Assembly (NCBI GenBank): GCA_028023455.1 | Contig: JAQFVV010006452.1 | Coordinates: forward strand, 362,501 to 426,500 | From: Epiperipatus broadwayi | Taxonomy: Eukaryota; Onychophora; Udeonychophora; Euonychophora; Peripatidae | Direction: 5' to 3' | DNA: 64,000 nt | Shown here: piece after piece, positions 1 through 12,539 of the stretch | Numbering within the stretch: the first letter of the stretch is position 1 | Layout of the letters: every line of letters starts with the position of its first letter | Position numbers and translations under genes: made by a program | The notes under the pieces: generated by a model | Told to the model about the DNA's origin: nothing | The model's database searches: none | The model's input: only the letters and a program-made list of their open reading frames with translations

Positions 1-200
1 CTTAATATAAAGCTGAGCACTGATTGTATATGTGTGTGGATATGGTAATCTGGACCAACTGATGAGTGCTGGTTTAGCATGAAATACATATATTGGTGAT
101 TATTTATCTTTTCAATGCATGTGTGATGAGATGGGTCAGCAATATGAGATGGCATAGAGAATTGAGGGTTGTGTGAAAGTCTGAGTTTGAACCCCTTATA
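1..200 (+). mobile_element. F1 short element, sense half (cut by window edge)
   Basis: Sense half of a family that recurs at 17.2, 47.1-47.8, 56.2 and 60.8-61.25 kb. Shared landmarks are the start TTAATATAAAGCTGAGCACT, the HHR core, TTGGTGATTATTTATCTTTT, a TGTGTGAT / TCAGCAATATGAGATGGCA block, and a terminal pol III B-box-like GAGTTTGAACCCC near 183-195. An A-box-like GATGGCATAGAG lies about 35 bases before the B box, a tRNA-like spacing. The inverted partner half seen in other copies is missing or lies left of the window. Confidence 0.75.
54..97 (+). ncRNA. Type-I hammerhead ribozyme motif, family F1
   Basis: All core elements are present: CTGATGA at 59-65, GAAA at 81-84 and an AUA cleavage triplet at 90-92. 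Stem I pairs ACCAA (54-58) with TTGGT (93-97). Stem II pairs GTGC (66-69) with GCAT (77-80) around a 7-base loop. Stem III is very short (ATAC/ATAT region, 84-91), as in the type-I HHRs of Sm-alpha and newt satellite elements, which usually act better as dimers. Predicted self-cleavage is after base 92. The motif is read by eye and activity is untested. Confidence 0.7.
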
Positions 201-785
201 TATCAATAATTATCATAAAATTTATTTGTAAATAAATTAATTTTTAAAGTAAAGCTAGAGTAATTATTTAATTATATGAAAATGAAATTAGTTGTTTTTG
301 CAAAGTGAAAAAATATTTGATGAAATTATAAATTTATAAAGGTTTACTAATTTTGTGATTATAAAATGTATAGTAAAATAATATAAAGTAATAAAATTCC
401 AAAAAAATATGTTCTATTGCCTCATATTTTTTTTAATATACATGGAAACTGAAGATTTGTAATTAGCTACTTCTATTTAAAGAGGAAGGAGATATTTAAA
501 GAAAGATGTACTATTGATATTGTTTATTCATGATAGAAAATTAAAACGGATTTAAACAGTTTTGATGCATTATAAAATAGTAGAATCATGCTTTATTTAA
601 GTTCAATATTCTTTAATGTATATATAACTATCTGTCAAGATCTGGGATGTCAAATGTTTTCAAATCTGTAATAAAATTGAGTAAAGTTTTTTGGATTTGG
701 TTAAATATCATTGGGTTTTACTGCTTCATATTATCTTAAATTAAATGCTACAATTTGAAGAGTTCATTTCATTAATTACAAAGAA
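200..785. other. AT-rich stretch, nothing recognised
   Basis: No open frame of note, no tandem repeat and no similarity to the other elements of the window that I can see. Confidence 0.5.
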
Positions 786-972
786 ATCAAGTCATATGTT
801 ACATGACCTAATTTAACAAGCTTGTATTACAAATGTTATATATAGAGCTCGCAAATAATCTCTTAACAAGCTTTGCAGAATATCCCCAACCCAGATCGGT
901 TTCTACTACTGGCTTCCTCAGTAAGGTGCTAGGATATTCCAGCATTTTGAAAACTCTAATATATAACATTTC
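786..972 (-). mobile_element. F4 hairpin element, degenerate copy
   Basis: Same layout as the element at 26.04-26.25 kb: outer ends related to AAATGTTATATATAGAGC and an AACAAGCTTTG block. On the minus strand the centre reads CTGAGGA (915-921), an 11-base spacer, GAAA (900-903) and an AUC triplet (895-897). Inner stem I pairing survives only partly (AATATCC with GGATATT at the far end). It looks like an old, decayed HHR-bearing copy. Confidence 0.55.
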
Positions 973-1720
973 ATTAACTGTACTAATTTTTTAGGGGTAA
1001 AAATAATTATTCTATTTTTAACTTGTTATATTAGATATCCAAATAAAATTTTCTTAAAACGTAAGTGATGTGTTCCTATTACACCAGAATGTCAACTTTT
1101 TACTATATTATTTCATGTGACTACAATCATCTACATAGATTGAAGTGTTTTTCATTAATTTCAAATATAGAGACTTGTAGTTGACCACAATTTCTCAGAA
1201 TATTTTAGTAATAATTGTATTATTAAGAAATGTATGAAGTTTATCACTAAAAATGTGTATATAAACCTTTTGCATAAAACATGCATACACATAGTAAATT
1301 GAACAACTGTCATTATTATATGTAATATAGAGACACTATAACAAAAAAAAAAAACTTTAAAATTAATTTTAAAAACTAAAATTTTTTAATTGGTTCATCT
1401 TATACTTATGGTTATCAATCCAATAATATTTCCCTATTAGACATTTAAAACATTCCTCTTATTTTAATGTTATTGGCTCTCTGATTCATCACGTGTTCAT
1501 TTTGTGTGATAAATAAAACTTCATTGATTTTTCTTTTACTCTCAGTTTTTTCTTCACAGCTCATTTCAACAATACTTTACTCATATTCATGTTCAGATTC
1601 TTTTTCATGATTATAAAATAGTAATTTGTAAAATTAATTTTAGCTTTGTAGTATATAAATGAATGCTGCACCATTCTTAGTCACAAGTTTTTTTAAGTTT
1701 TCTCATAGTATTCATATGGG
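973..1720. other. AT-rich stretch, nothing recognised
   Basis: Non-coding, with stops in all frames. No structure was found other than an A12 run near 1342. Confidence 0.5.
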
Positions 1721-1721
1721 C

Positions 1722-3290
<1,569 letters not shown>

Positions 3291-3317
3291 GTGCAGAAAA
3301 GCTAAAACTAATTTCAC

Positions 3318-3544
3318 ATTAGATGTGATATGTTGGACTATTTCCATCATCTATGCAACATCTGAAGAAGAGTGGAGAATAATACTACTCGAAACATTCT
3401 GTAATTACTAATCTGTGCTGTCTATTTGTGTATTATTTATAACAAATTATTTGCATTTGGAAAGTTTAAATAAAGTTTAAATTTTTCTATACATTCAACA
3501 TTCACTCATAGATGATGGAAATAGTCCAACATATCACATCTAAT
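3318..3544 (+). mobile_element. Hairpin element with 38-bp perfect inverted ends (F5-like)
   Basis: The ends at 3318-3355 and 3507-3544 are exact reverse complements (38 of 38). They share the block GATGATGGAAATAGTCCAA with the ends of the 36.06-37.14 kb palindrome and with 22.08 kb. The interior carries an HHR-like motif: CTGAAGA (3362-3368), an extra A, a 6-bp stem GAGTGG/CTACTC, then GAAA (3391-3394). The rest is an A/T-rich spacer. It abuts the (GATA)n tract. Confidence 0.75.
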
Positions 3545-4399
3545 AATATACCATCATCACAAACCCTCAGACAAATAATTTTACATGTATCAATATTTTA
3601 TGATTAGCGAAGATAATAGTGAAATGGAGATGATTTGTGCCAAAAAGAAATGACAGAAAAATAATCAGAGAACAAGTAGCATTTAAAGAAGTAAAATATC
3701 TTTTCAATGTTAATCATAAAATACTGCTGTGTTAATAACCATGGTCAAGACACTAATGTCCTGATAGTGTACTAGGTTTCCCAAATTAATTTTAAAGATT
3801 ATTTTCTGTCATATTATTTTTATAATAATAAAAAAAATCACAAAGTAAAAATATATAATATTAAATAGATCATTTAAACAGTAAATGCTGTTATAATAAA
3901 TGAGGCATAGTCTCTGTTAGTCATCCAACAATATGAAAAAAAATGGTGACCACTTTCAAATTTAGTTTTCTGTTATGTATTAGAAAATTCTCTTAAACAA
4001 CTATAGCAAGAGATCTGAGAATGAATTAATTCAATTATTTATTGTGAGATTAATTTTTGTTAATTGCTTCTTATTTTTACAATTTGTAATAAACATTTGA
4101 ATGATAAATATGTAATAAAACAATCACAATAACTGAAATAACTAATTGGATTGATTTATTCTCATATCTCATGCTGTAATTGTTAAGACAATCTTCTTAA
4201 TATATAAAGAGAAATAAATTTGATAATGGCTGCCACTTTCTTATGATCATATTGTCAGATGACTAGCCAGGAGTGTATCTCATTTACTGTTTAAATGATC
4301 TATTCTACATTATATATATATATATATATATATATGTTCAAACAATATGAAACATAAATAACAAGTGATAGCAGGTTACGTGATTAACTTGTTTTTAAT

Positions 4400-4494
<95 letters not shown>

Positions 4495-4730
4495 TGTAAT
4501 AATGTTCAAGGTCAAATAGTTTTCTAAGTAATCATTAAAATCAGTCAACCCTTAGATACTACCAATATCAATAAAATGAAAGTAAAAATATATAAAAAAT
4601 AATAAGAAAATATATGTAAGCAAAGATGCAGGGTTAAACTTAAGTATGATTATGAATGGTAATATAATATATATATATATATATATTAATATTTATATAA
4701 AATAATGGTTATATGATTATATATTTAAAT
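3545..4730. other. AT-rich stretch with three (TA)n runs
   Basis: No gene is visible. (TA)n runs lie at about 4307-4335, 4405-4492 and 4661-4686. They are typical slippage tracts with no flanking duplication that I can see. Confidence 0.8.
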
Positions 4731-4739
4731 GTTGTAGTT

Positions 4740-4772
4740 CTGATGAAGACTGCAGGACAGTTAAAACTGTAA
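4740..4772 (+). ncRNA. HHR-like motif, isolated
   Basis: CTGATGA (4740-4746), then A, a stem GACTG/CAGTT with a 5-base loop, then AAAAC where a hammerhead has GAAAC. It has the same pattern as the F5 motifs (extra A before stem II). The G12-equivalent base is changed and no stem I is visible, so it is probably a relic. Confidence 0.35.
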
Positions 4773-5334
4773 ACAAAATAAAGAAGAAATAATAAAAAAA
4801 AAACATTGCTTAAAATGTATAAGTGGAGATGTTAAAGAAATTTTAATATATATGAATAATTCATATTGACTGTATTGTTTATTTTCAATTTTTTTTCTCC
4901 AATATTTATTAAACAAGTACAATGTTTACAGTGACAATTATGTATACATGGTAAATTGAAAAGGAAAGCTAGAATTACAAACATAAAGAAGAATTACGTG
5001 ATAATAAATAAATCTAAGATAGTATTATTCTGGGCAAGAGGTAAACCTGAATACCTGGTCTACAGTTAGCACACAAGTAGGCTAATTAAGCTCATCCAAC
5101 TCACCTAGACAAATTGCTTCACACTACCAAGAGTCACTTAGTCAATCTAGAGTTTGGTCAGATCACCATTGGAAAAATCACTACAACTATGAAGGCTTAG
5201 GTATTTATGCTAAATCTGATGAGTTCAGTTAAAAACTATCCATTTTGATAACTAAAGGATCTGAACTTCTGATTATTAACAAAATCACTTTCAGCAATAT
5301 CTTAGACAGAAGATACAAAGCGTTTTGCCAGCAA
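4773..5334. other. 3' flank of the LINE relic, unassigned
   Basis: Lies downstream (minus-strand sense) of the ORF2 relic and could include its 3' UTR. No poly(A) or simple tail is obvious. Confidence 0.4.
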
Positions 5335-5950
5335 TCATTCCTTCAATGCAATCAGAGTCCATGTTTCCTCAAATAAAACTTTTGGAGCTAGGAGCATGTC
5401 ACAGTTTTTAAATTTTATACATTTATTCAGAAAGAATTTTCCCTCATGAATTGCACCTGGATTGAAAACCATTTTACAATGAGTAGACCAGAATGCATAG
5501 TTGATAAATAATGAAAGCCTAATAGTAGGGATGGATCTTGTCTTAATACTATCCTTAAGAGACATAACAAGGTAAAAATTCACTTTAAGGTTATCAGCGA
5601 TAATCCTTCTAGACCTCCAGAGTCCATGGCATGAGTAAACCAGATGATCAAATGTTTCATCATGAGTCTGGCAGAGGGGGCAGATAGGATCAATTTTGTT
5701 GATGCCTCACCTATGGAAGAGAAACCAATTAGTGCTAATGGCATTTAAATTTATCTTAATAATGAAATCAAAGAATTTTGGTTCCATAGGCCAGTACCTG
5801 AAGAGGAAGATTATCTTATTATTGGTCAGGGCAAGTAGCAGTGTTATGGGAATTGTGAGAGGGTGAATGAAACTATGTGCTTGCCAAATATTAATCTTGT
5901 TGTTAAACATATCATTCGTAATTACTATGTAGCTTTTGATCAAATCAATT
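5335..5950 (-). pseudogene. LINE ORF2 C-terminus, L1/Tx1-like (relic)
   Basis: Read 5950 to 5335, the frame gives ...FIIKINLNAISTNWFLFHR-stop-GINKID, then the zinc-binding pattern CPLC-x6-FDHLVYSC, then about 80 further residues. This W(x)LLHR...CxxC...H...C arrangement is typical of the C-terminal region of L1/Tx1-type non-LTR retrotransposon ORF2 proteins downstream of the RT. A TGA sits where a conserved Trp is expected. The RT and endonuclease are absent, as in a 5'-truncated insertion. The clade assignment is an inference from the zinc-finger context. Confidence 0.6.
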
Positions 5951-5998
5951 GCAACATCAAGGAAGTTCTTTGTTCAATATTGCTGCCTTAATCTATAT

Positions 5999-6282
5999 CA
6001 GTGGTAGTCAACCTGATCCCTACTGCCCACTAGTGGGCGTTCCAGCCTTCATAGTGGGTGGTAGGGGTTTTGTCCGACACTGAAACACTTTTTTTTTAAG
6101 TTTAATTGACTTTTTAAAAAAATTTCATAGAGATTTATATGCTTTAGCTTGCTGTAACTCTGCTTTATAAATTTTATAAAGTAAATCACCATTACTGTGG
6201 AACCAGTGGGCAGTTAAAATTTTTTTACTACTAACAGAGATACAAAAGTGGGTGGTAAGTATAAAAAGGTTGACTACCTCAT
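5999..6282. mobile_element. hAT-type MITE
   Basis: The left end CAGTGGTAGTCAACCT is mirrored by AGGTTGACTACC at 6267-6278. Inside, TGCCCACTAGTGGGC and two GTGGGTGGTA blocks recur. CAGNGGTNNNCAACC is the usual hAT terminus. The right terminus is eroded and I could not find a clean 8-bp target duplication. It has no coding capacity. Confidence 0.7.
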
Positions 6283-7204
6283 AATAAACAGTAAATTTGA
6301 CATAAAAATAAAACCAGTAGCATCAGGTATGTGGCATCTTAACATATCAATTACTCCTCTAAGTGAACAATTGAATGAGTCTTAGATTTTCTTAGAAATC
6401 TCTTTCTGTTGTGGCAAGAATGTGGATTTTTAATTCAAAAAACACATTCTTTTCATAAAGAATTTACATTCAATATTTCAAGAAAGTTATTTTGTATTAA
6501 ATTAAAAATATAGTAGTTTGTTCAAGTAAAACTTATTCTGATCTTTTTAACACTCATTACTTTTCACTATCCTCGCAAGTTTATTTTTTAAAAATACCAC
6601 AATTCTAGTTCTAGAAAACAAATTTATAAGACATATATTAAATGTGTGTGTGTGTTAAAAATGCCACTTTTTTAAAAAAATATTTGGACAGTTTTTATCT
6701 AGTTAGTATTGTTCAAGAATTATATTGATAGTTTTTACTTAGAGATTTGTGGAACACTTTATGAAGGGAATCTGTTTAATTTAGACTTTCATTTGTTCAC
6801 TACATATGTCAAGATCTTGACGGTCTAATGATCTCTTCACTGGGGATTAGTCATACCTTACTAGTATTTAGAAATACTCACTAAGATTAGAGTCAACACT
6901 CACTGAGTAAGGATGACAAAGAATGTTTAACTGGCATTTCAGTTTTTAATTCTTATATAATTATTAAATCCTAAAAATAAATAAATGCCCATTTTATGTC
7001 ATTAAATAATCGTGCTTTTAATTTATATTTTTAAAAGATTTTTTAATATTGTTTTCTTTTTCTAACGCATAAAAAAAGTTGTAATTTAATGTCATTTGTT
7101 TATATTATCATTAATTTCTTTATATTAAACTGTTTTGCTTTTTTAAAGCATTCCTATTATTTTCCATGAAACTGTTGTTCCCTCCCTGAGTCTACGTACG
7201 CCAC
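6283..7204. other. AT-rich stretch, nothing recognised
   Basis: No gene or element identified. It contains only a short (TG)n near 6642-6654. Confidence 0.5.
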
Positions 7205-7960
7205 TACTTGCTTTTTTATTCCTTCATCTATCTATCTATATATGCATGTAAGTATAAACAGTAGTTGTAATTATTATCAACTGAACATATCTCTGTGTGT
7301 GTATATATACATGTATGTATGTATGTATCTATTTATTTATTTATCTGTTTATCTATTAATTATATCCATCTTACAAAACAGTCTCATGTCAATCCATATA
7401 ACTATATATCTACCTATCTGTTTTCTTACCTACTTTCCTGTTTAAATTTGAATCCATCCATTCAACTATCTATTTATATACATATATTTATTTCTTATAT
7501 ATCCATGTAACTGTCAATGGATAGATAGAAAAATAGATAGGTAAAATAGATAAATAGAGTGACATACAAATAGACAGATAGAAATACTTTGGTTTCCATC
7601 ACATCTATTTATCACTCTATTTTTGTGTATGTCTGACTATCTATTTATTTATTCATCTATCTATCTATAAGTAGAAGATCTCTTTATTTATCTATCTATC
7701 CATCCATTCACCCATTTACCTATATATTTTGTCTATCTATCTATCTAACTATTATCTACTATTCATCTATAAAGCCATCTATCTATCTATCTATTTCTCT
7801 ATCCATCCATCCATCAATCTATCTATCTATCTCTATCTATCTATTTAGTTAGCTAGCTACATATTTTATCTATTTATCTACCTATCAATCTATCTGTTTA
7901 TTTATCTATCCATCCACATATTATCTCCTTATCTATCTTCTCTCTATGTATATTATACTT
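7205..7960. repeat. Decayed (CTAT)n / (TTTA)n / (CCAT)n tract
   Basis: Blocks of CTAT, TTTA and CCAT units, interrupted and in mixed register. Short open frames here are products of the repeat. Much older than the near-perfect GATA array at 1.7-3.3 kb. Confidence 0.85.
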
Positions 7961-8180
7961 ATATAAAACTTTTGCATATATATAAATAAGTTTATTTTTG
8001 AATGCATATACACACATTAAATTTTAACATTATATAATGTTTCAGTGCATTTTTAGGAGTATTTTTTTTTTTAAACTTTAGATATTGTTTTTGCAACAAA
8101 ACAAAAAAATATCAAAAATCTTGGTATTTCAAAAATGTATTTATAATCTGAATATTAATAAAACTTGTTTTGGAATTCTA
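7961..8180. other. AT-rich flank of hAT element
   Basis: Nothing recognised. Confidence 0.4.
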
Positions 8181-10690
8181 ATTGTGATGGCAAACCTATG
8201 GCATGCAAGCCAGAGATGACATGTTCAATTTTTTTTACCAGTACGCTAACTATTTACAGATTATAAATTTCCTATGCTTTAAATTATTCAATAGTTTTTG
8301 TTGTTAAAATTTGTACTAATAAAAATTTATTGTAAACTAAAGGTAAAATAATATTATATTAGAATTCAATTTATAATTTAACTCTGATTTGAAGCAACAA
8401 ATTACAAATTTGGAGAAAAAAAATTAAACATATGTAGGTGGAAATGATATTTAAGTCAACTAAAGCGGTACTGGTATACTGTGGTATCATATTCTATAAA
8501 CATTTCAACTGCTTCCAATAAAACTAGAAAGTAAACTCAGTAAAATATTTTTATAACTTTTTGAAGTAAATTTTTTCAAATCTAAAGTAAGAGCAATAAA
8601 ATGGTTTTTGGTCCTAATCTTTTTTGAGCTAAACATGTTGACACCTTTCATTTTTTTAACTTAATCAAAGTCATGAACAAATGAATAAAATGTATAATCA
8701 ATGCCATAAAAGTGAAATGTAAGGATAATAATATATTTTAGTATATAATAAATCTTTGATTTATAAAATTATTAAAGCTCATACCTTTAAATAAATTTGT
8801 TACCATTATATTAATAGGACTAGTGAAAATAGAAAACAAAAATTGTCAAGCAGTAGAGAATTTCAAAGTTGGTGGACTGATGAGTACGGAATGATTAACA
8901 AAGGCACCAGGATAGTATGTGTTTTATATTCTGAAACAGATGTATTGAGAATATCATCAATAAAATGGCATTATGAGACCAATTATAAATCACTCCGTGA
9001 AAAAAGTAAAGATGAACAAAACAAATATATTGCCTACACATTTAAAAATACAAATATTCAATCAACATCTATAATAAAATTTATCAAAAGTCAGTCAAAT
9101 ATAAACTGCTGCTAGTTTTTTTTATTTCAAATGTAATTGTCAAATACAGGAAACCTTTTAATGATTGGAGAATATATGAAAGAAGATTGGATAAAATGTG
9201 CTTCAGTTCTTTTGAAGATTTTGGAAAGAAAGCAAAAATTATTCAGAGATACAGTTAAAGAAAGAATCCTGTAAATGGCTAACAACATAACTTTCCAACA
9301 AAAAACAGATATACAATCTTCTTGTTTAATTTTCCTCTGTCTTGATGAAAGTACAGACATAAATGGATCAGGTCATTTGGCTATTTTTATTTGCTATTGT
9401 GTTGGGAATAATATCAAAGAAGAATTGATCAATTTAACCTCATTAGTAATAACAACAAAAGAAATAGATATTTGGAATGAAGTTTCAAATGTGTCCACTG
9501 AAAAGGAAATAGATATTGCCAAAATTGTATCAGTAACCACATATGGTACTTGAAGTATGACTGGAAAATAGTTTTCTCAATTTATTTATCATCTATACTG
9601 GACATTCAATTTTGGGTTTTCATTGCATTATACATCAGCAGCTTTTATACATGAAGGCCAGCTTTATACTACTGGATGATGTTACAAACATTGTAACTAA
9701 GTTAATCAATTTTATATCTATACAAGCTCTAAATAAACAAAAAAATTAAAATTTATTGAGTACAATGGTTTACTTATGTATAACAATGTCCAATGGTTAA
9801 GTTGAGGAATAGTTCTTCAAAAATTCATTGAGAGTTTAAATGAAATTAGACTGTTTTTACAAAATGAAAAAATCATTGAAAAATGTAATGAATTAGTGGA
9901 TGCTGAATGGCTTTCAAAATCAATGTTTTTTTACTGATATGTATTCACATCTAAATGATTAAATATGAAACTGCAAGGTTATAATAAAATAAGTATTGCC
10001 ATGTTTGATTTGATCAAAGCATTTGAAGTTAAATTATAAATTTTCAACTGTGATGTTATTTCTTACACCTTTGAATATTTTCCAAATATAAAAAAGTTCT
10101 TGACTGATTTAGAAGGTCATGAGAAACCAGATCAAGTAAAATAGACACAAGAGTTTTGTGCTGTTATTTAATTGATAATTGATGAATTTTCTTTAAGATT
10201 TACAGTTCAAACAATTTTCAGTAACATCAAAATTTATTTTACAGCCAGACATAATATCAATGGATAGTCTCAAGTTAGAAATTTTTGAGTGGCTTAATTT
10301 GGAAGATATGGAAATGCAATTAGTCAATTCTCAATCCAGTTCTATATGGAAACAGAAATTTTTTGATTTGAGGAATGAATTATAAACAATGGAAAATGAT
10401 TGATTATTGGACATATGTAAAAAAAATGCTGAAGAGAAACTATTGACTGTCTGGAATGCTATCCCTCAAACATTTAATTATTTAAAAAATTAGCAACCAC
10501 TATATTATCAATTTTCTTTTCTACATATGCATGTAAATCATTGTTTTCAGAAATGAATTTAATTAAAAGAGAGTTCTAGAAATAAATTGACAGCTAAATC
10601 TAGTTCAGCATGTACATTATTAAAAATGACAAAATATGAACCTGATATAAAATAGTTGGTATCCGATGTACAACAACAAAAATCTAATTA
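8181..10690 (+). pseudogene. Dead hAT transposase gene (ZBED5/GTF2IRD2-like type)
   Basis: The left end contains GATGGCAAACCTATGGCA (8187-8204), a diverged form of the common animal hAT terminus. From about 8843, an N-terminal segment is followed by several frames that line up in order with this hAT type. They include a CLDESTDINGSGHLAIF segment around 9340-9390 (catalytic DESTD context), SVTTYGT-stop-SMTG near 9530-9560, HQQ...FI near 9630-9720, a VQWLS block near 9790, and the C-terminal dimerisation-region remnant TAKSSSACTL...EPDIK near 10590-10660. Stops and frameshifts occur throughout. The 3' terminus was not found and may have been lost in the neighbouring microsatellite. Confidence 0.75.
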
Positions 10691-10847
10691 AATAATATCT
10701 ATTTATATTGATTTTATATGTTTATTTCCAAAATTTTGTTTTAATGACTATTAATTTTTTACCATTACATTTTATTCAACTTGTGCTCATCTAAATAAAT
10801 ATCCTTCACTTGTATTTAGCTTATTTAGAAATTTTGTTTCGTTATTA

Positions 10848-10872
10848 TTATTGTTGTTGTTACTACTACTAC

Positions 10873-10925
<53 letters not shown>

Positions 10926-11074
10926 TTCTTCTTCTTCTTCTTCTTCTTCTTCTTCTTCTTCTTCTTCTTCTTCTTCTTCTTCTTCTTCTTCTTCTTCTTC
11001 TTCTTCTTCTTCTTCTTCTTCTTCTTCTTCTTCTTCTTCTTCTTCTTCTTCTTCTTCTTCTTCTTCTTCTTCTT

Positions 11075-11105
<31 letters not shown>

Positions 11106-11354
11106 TTCTTATTCTTCTTCTTCTTCTTATTCTTCTTCTTCTTCTTCTTCTTCTTCTTCTTTCTTCTTCTTCTTCTTCTTCTTCTTTCTTCTTCTTCTTC
11201 TTCTTCTTCTTCTTCTTCTTCTTCTTCTTCTTCTTCTTCTTCTTCTTCTTCTTCTCTCTTCTTCTTCTTCTTCCTCTTCCTCTTCCTCTTCCTCTTCTTC
11301 TTCTTCTTCTTCTTCTTCTTCTTCTTTTTCTTCTTCTTCTTCTTCATCTTCTTC

Positions 11355-11424
<70 letters not shown>
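10848..11424. repeat. Compound (TTA)n-(TTC)n-(TTA)n microsatellite
   Basis: (TTA)n up to about 10924, (TTC)n with TTA, CTC and TTTC interruptions to about 11357, then (TTA)n to 11424. The long homopolymeric Ser/Phe/Leu and Lys/Glu/Arg frames are products of the repeat. The pure polypurine/polypyrimidine core of about 430 bp could form triplex DNA. Confidence 0.97.
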
Positions 11425-11426
<2 letters not shown>

Positions 11427-12539
11427 AACTTTCAATAACTTTATCAGATTCATCCCCCAAAAATAACTGAAAAAATTAAGATATGTAATTAAAAATTTAT
11501 ATATAAATAATTATTATAAAAATGTATATAATTTTTGTTTTGTGTTAATAACGATTTTGGATACAAATAAAAATAATAATACATAAATCAAACAAGTTCA
11601 TGAATATAAGTGTGATTATTTCGTTAAAATCGAATAATATGTGAGTCTATTGTATTATATAATCACAATATTATGATTAAGCTTAAATTAAAGTGATTCT
11701 TCTTTCATTATACTATTCATATAAAATTTATTGTTTATATACCATAAATATATACACATATTTTATTTGTTTATAGAGAATTAAATATTCAAATAATAAT
11801 CCAGTAATGCTACTGACATAAAGGTAGGAAAACATCACTGCAAACAGAAATTAGTGGACTATAAATAAAACGATTATTTGACGGGAAATCAATTTGGTAT
11901 TAGGAAACATATGATTGTGTCAAAAATAATCAAAAATTCGATTTTATGTAGGTTTTGTTGCATTTTTTAAGAGAAAATATATAATGTTCTTTTTCACTAA
12001 ATCCTATCAAAAAATATGCACTCTTCTTTTTTTTCCAAAAACTTTATTTTTTCCATTACCATATATATATTTACTTGTTTAAACACCCAACGTTTTTCGA
12101 CCACTTTATTTGTAGTTATTTTCAAGGTTCTACAAAATAGATATCTTTATAATTATCAATACTATTAAAAATATAAATATAAAATATAAAAATACATCTT
12201 CATAAAAAACAATAACATTTCCTTTCATTTATCAATACATCTTTATTTTTACATATATCACATTATATATACTTTACACTTACTAATTTTTTTACTCCTC
12301 AAACTTTTTCCTTTTTTTACCTATACATTTCTTTTTTAAAAAAAACCACAAATATGTTTTCATATCTCCTAAGTAATTACTTTAAAATAATACCTTTGCC
12401 TTCAAATTTATTCTTTACTTAAAATATATCATTTATATAATTTATTCTATTCAGAACAGGTTACTTCTTTTTATATATAAACTTTCCTTTACCATTCTCT
12501 CTCTATATAATCTTACTTTTTCCAACATTCTTATCTTAA
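11425..12539. other. AT-rich stretch, nothing recognised
   Basis: Non-coding by eye. The part beyond about 12,250 could be the 3' flank of the PLE relic, which runs leftwards. Confidence 0.45.

Noticed and set aside
7242-7510. Two overlapping plus-strand frames rich in Tyr, Ile, Ser
   Set aside because: Arise from decayed CTAT/TTTA repeats.
10787-11453. Long Lys/Glu/Arg and Ser/Phe/Leu frames
   Set aside because: Products of the (TTA)/(TTC) triplet repeat read in each frame.
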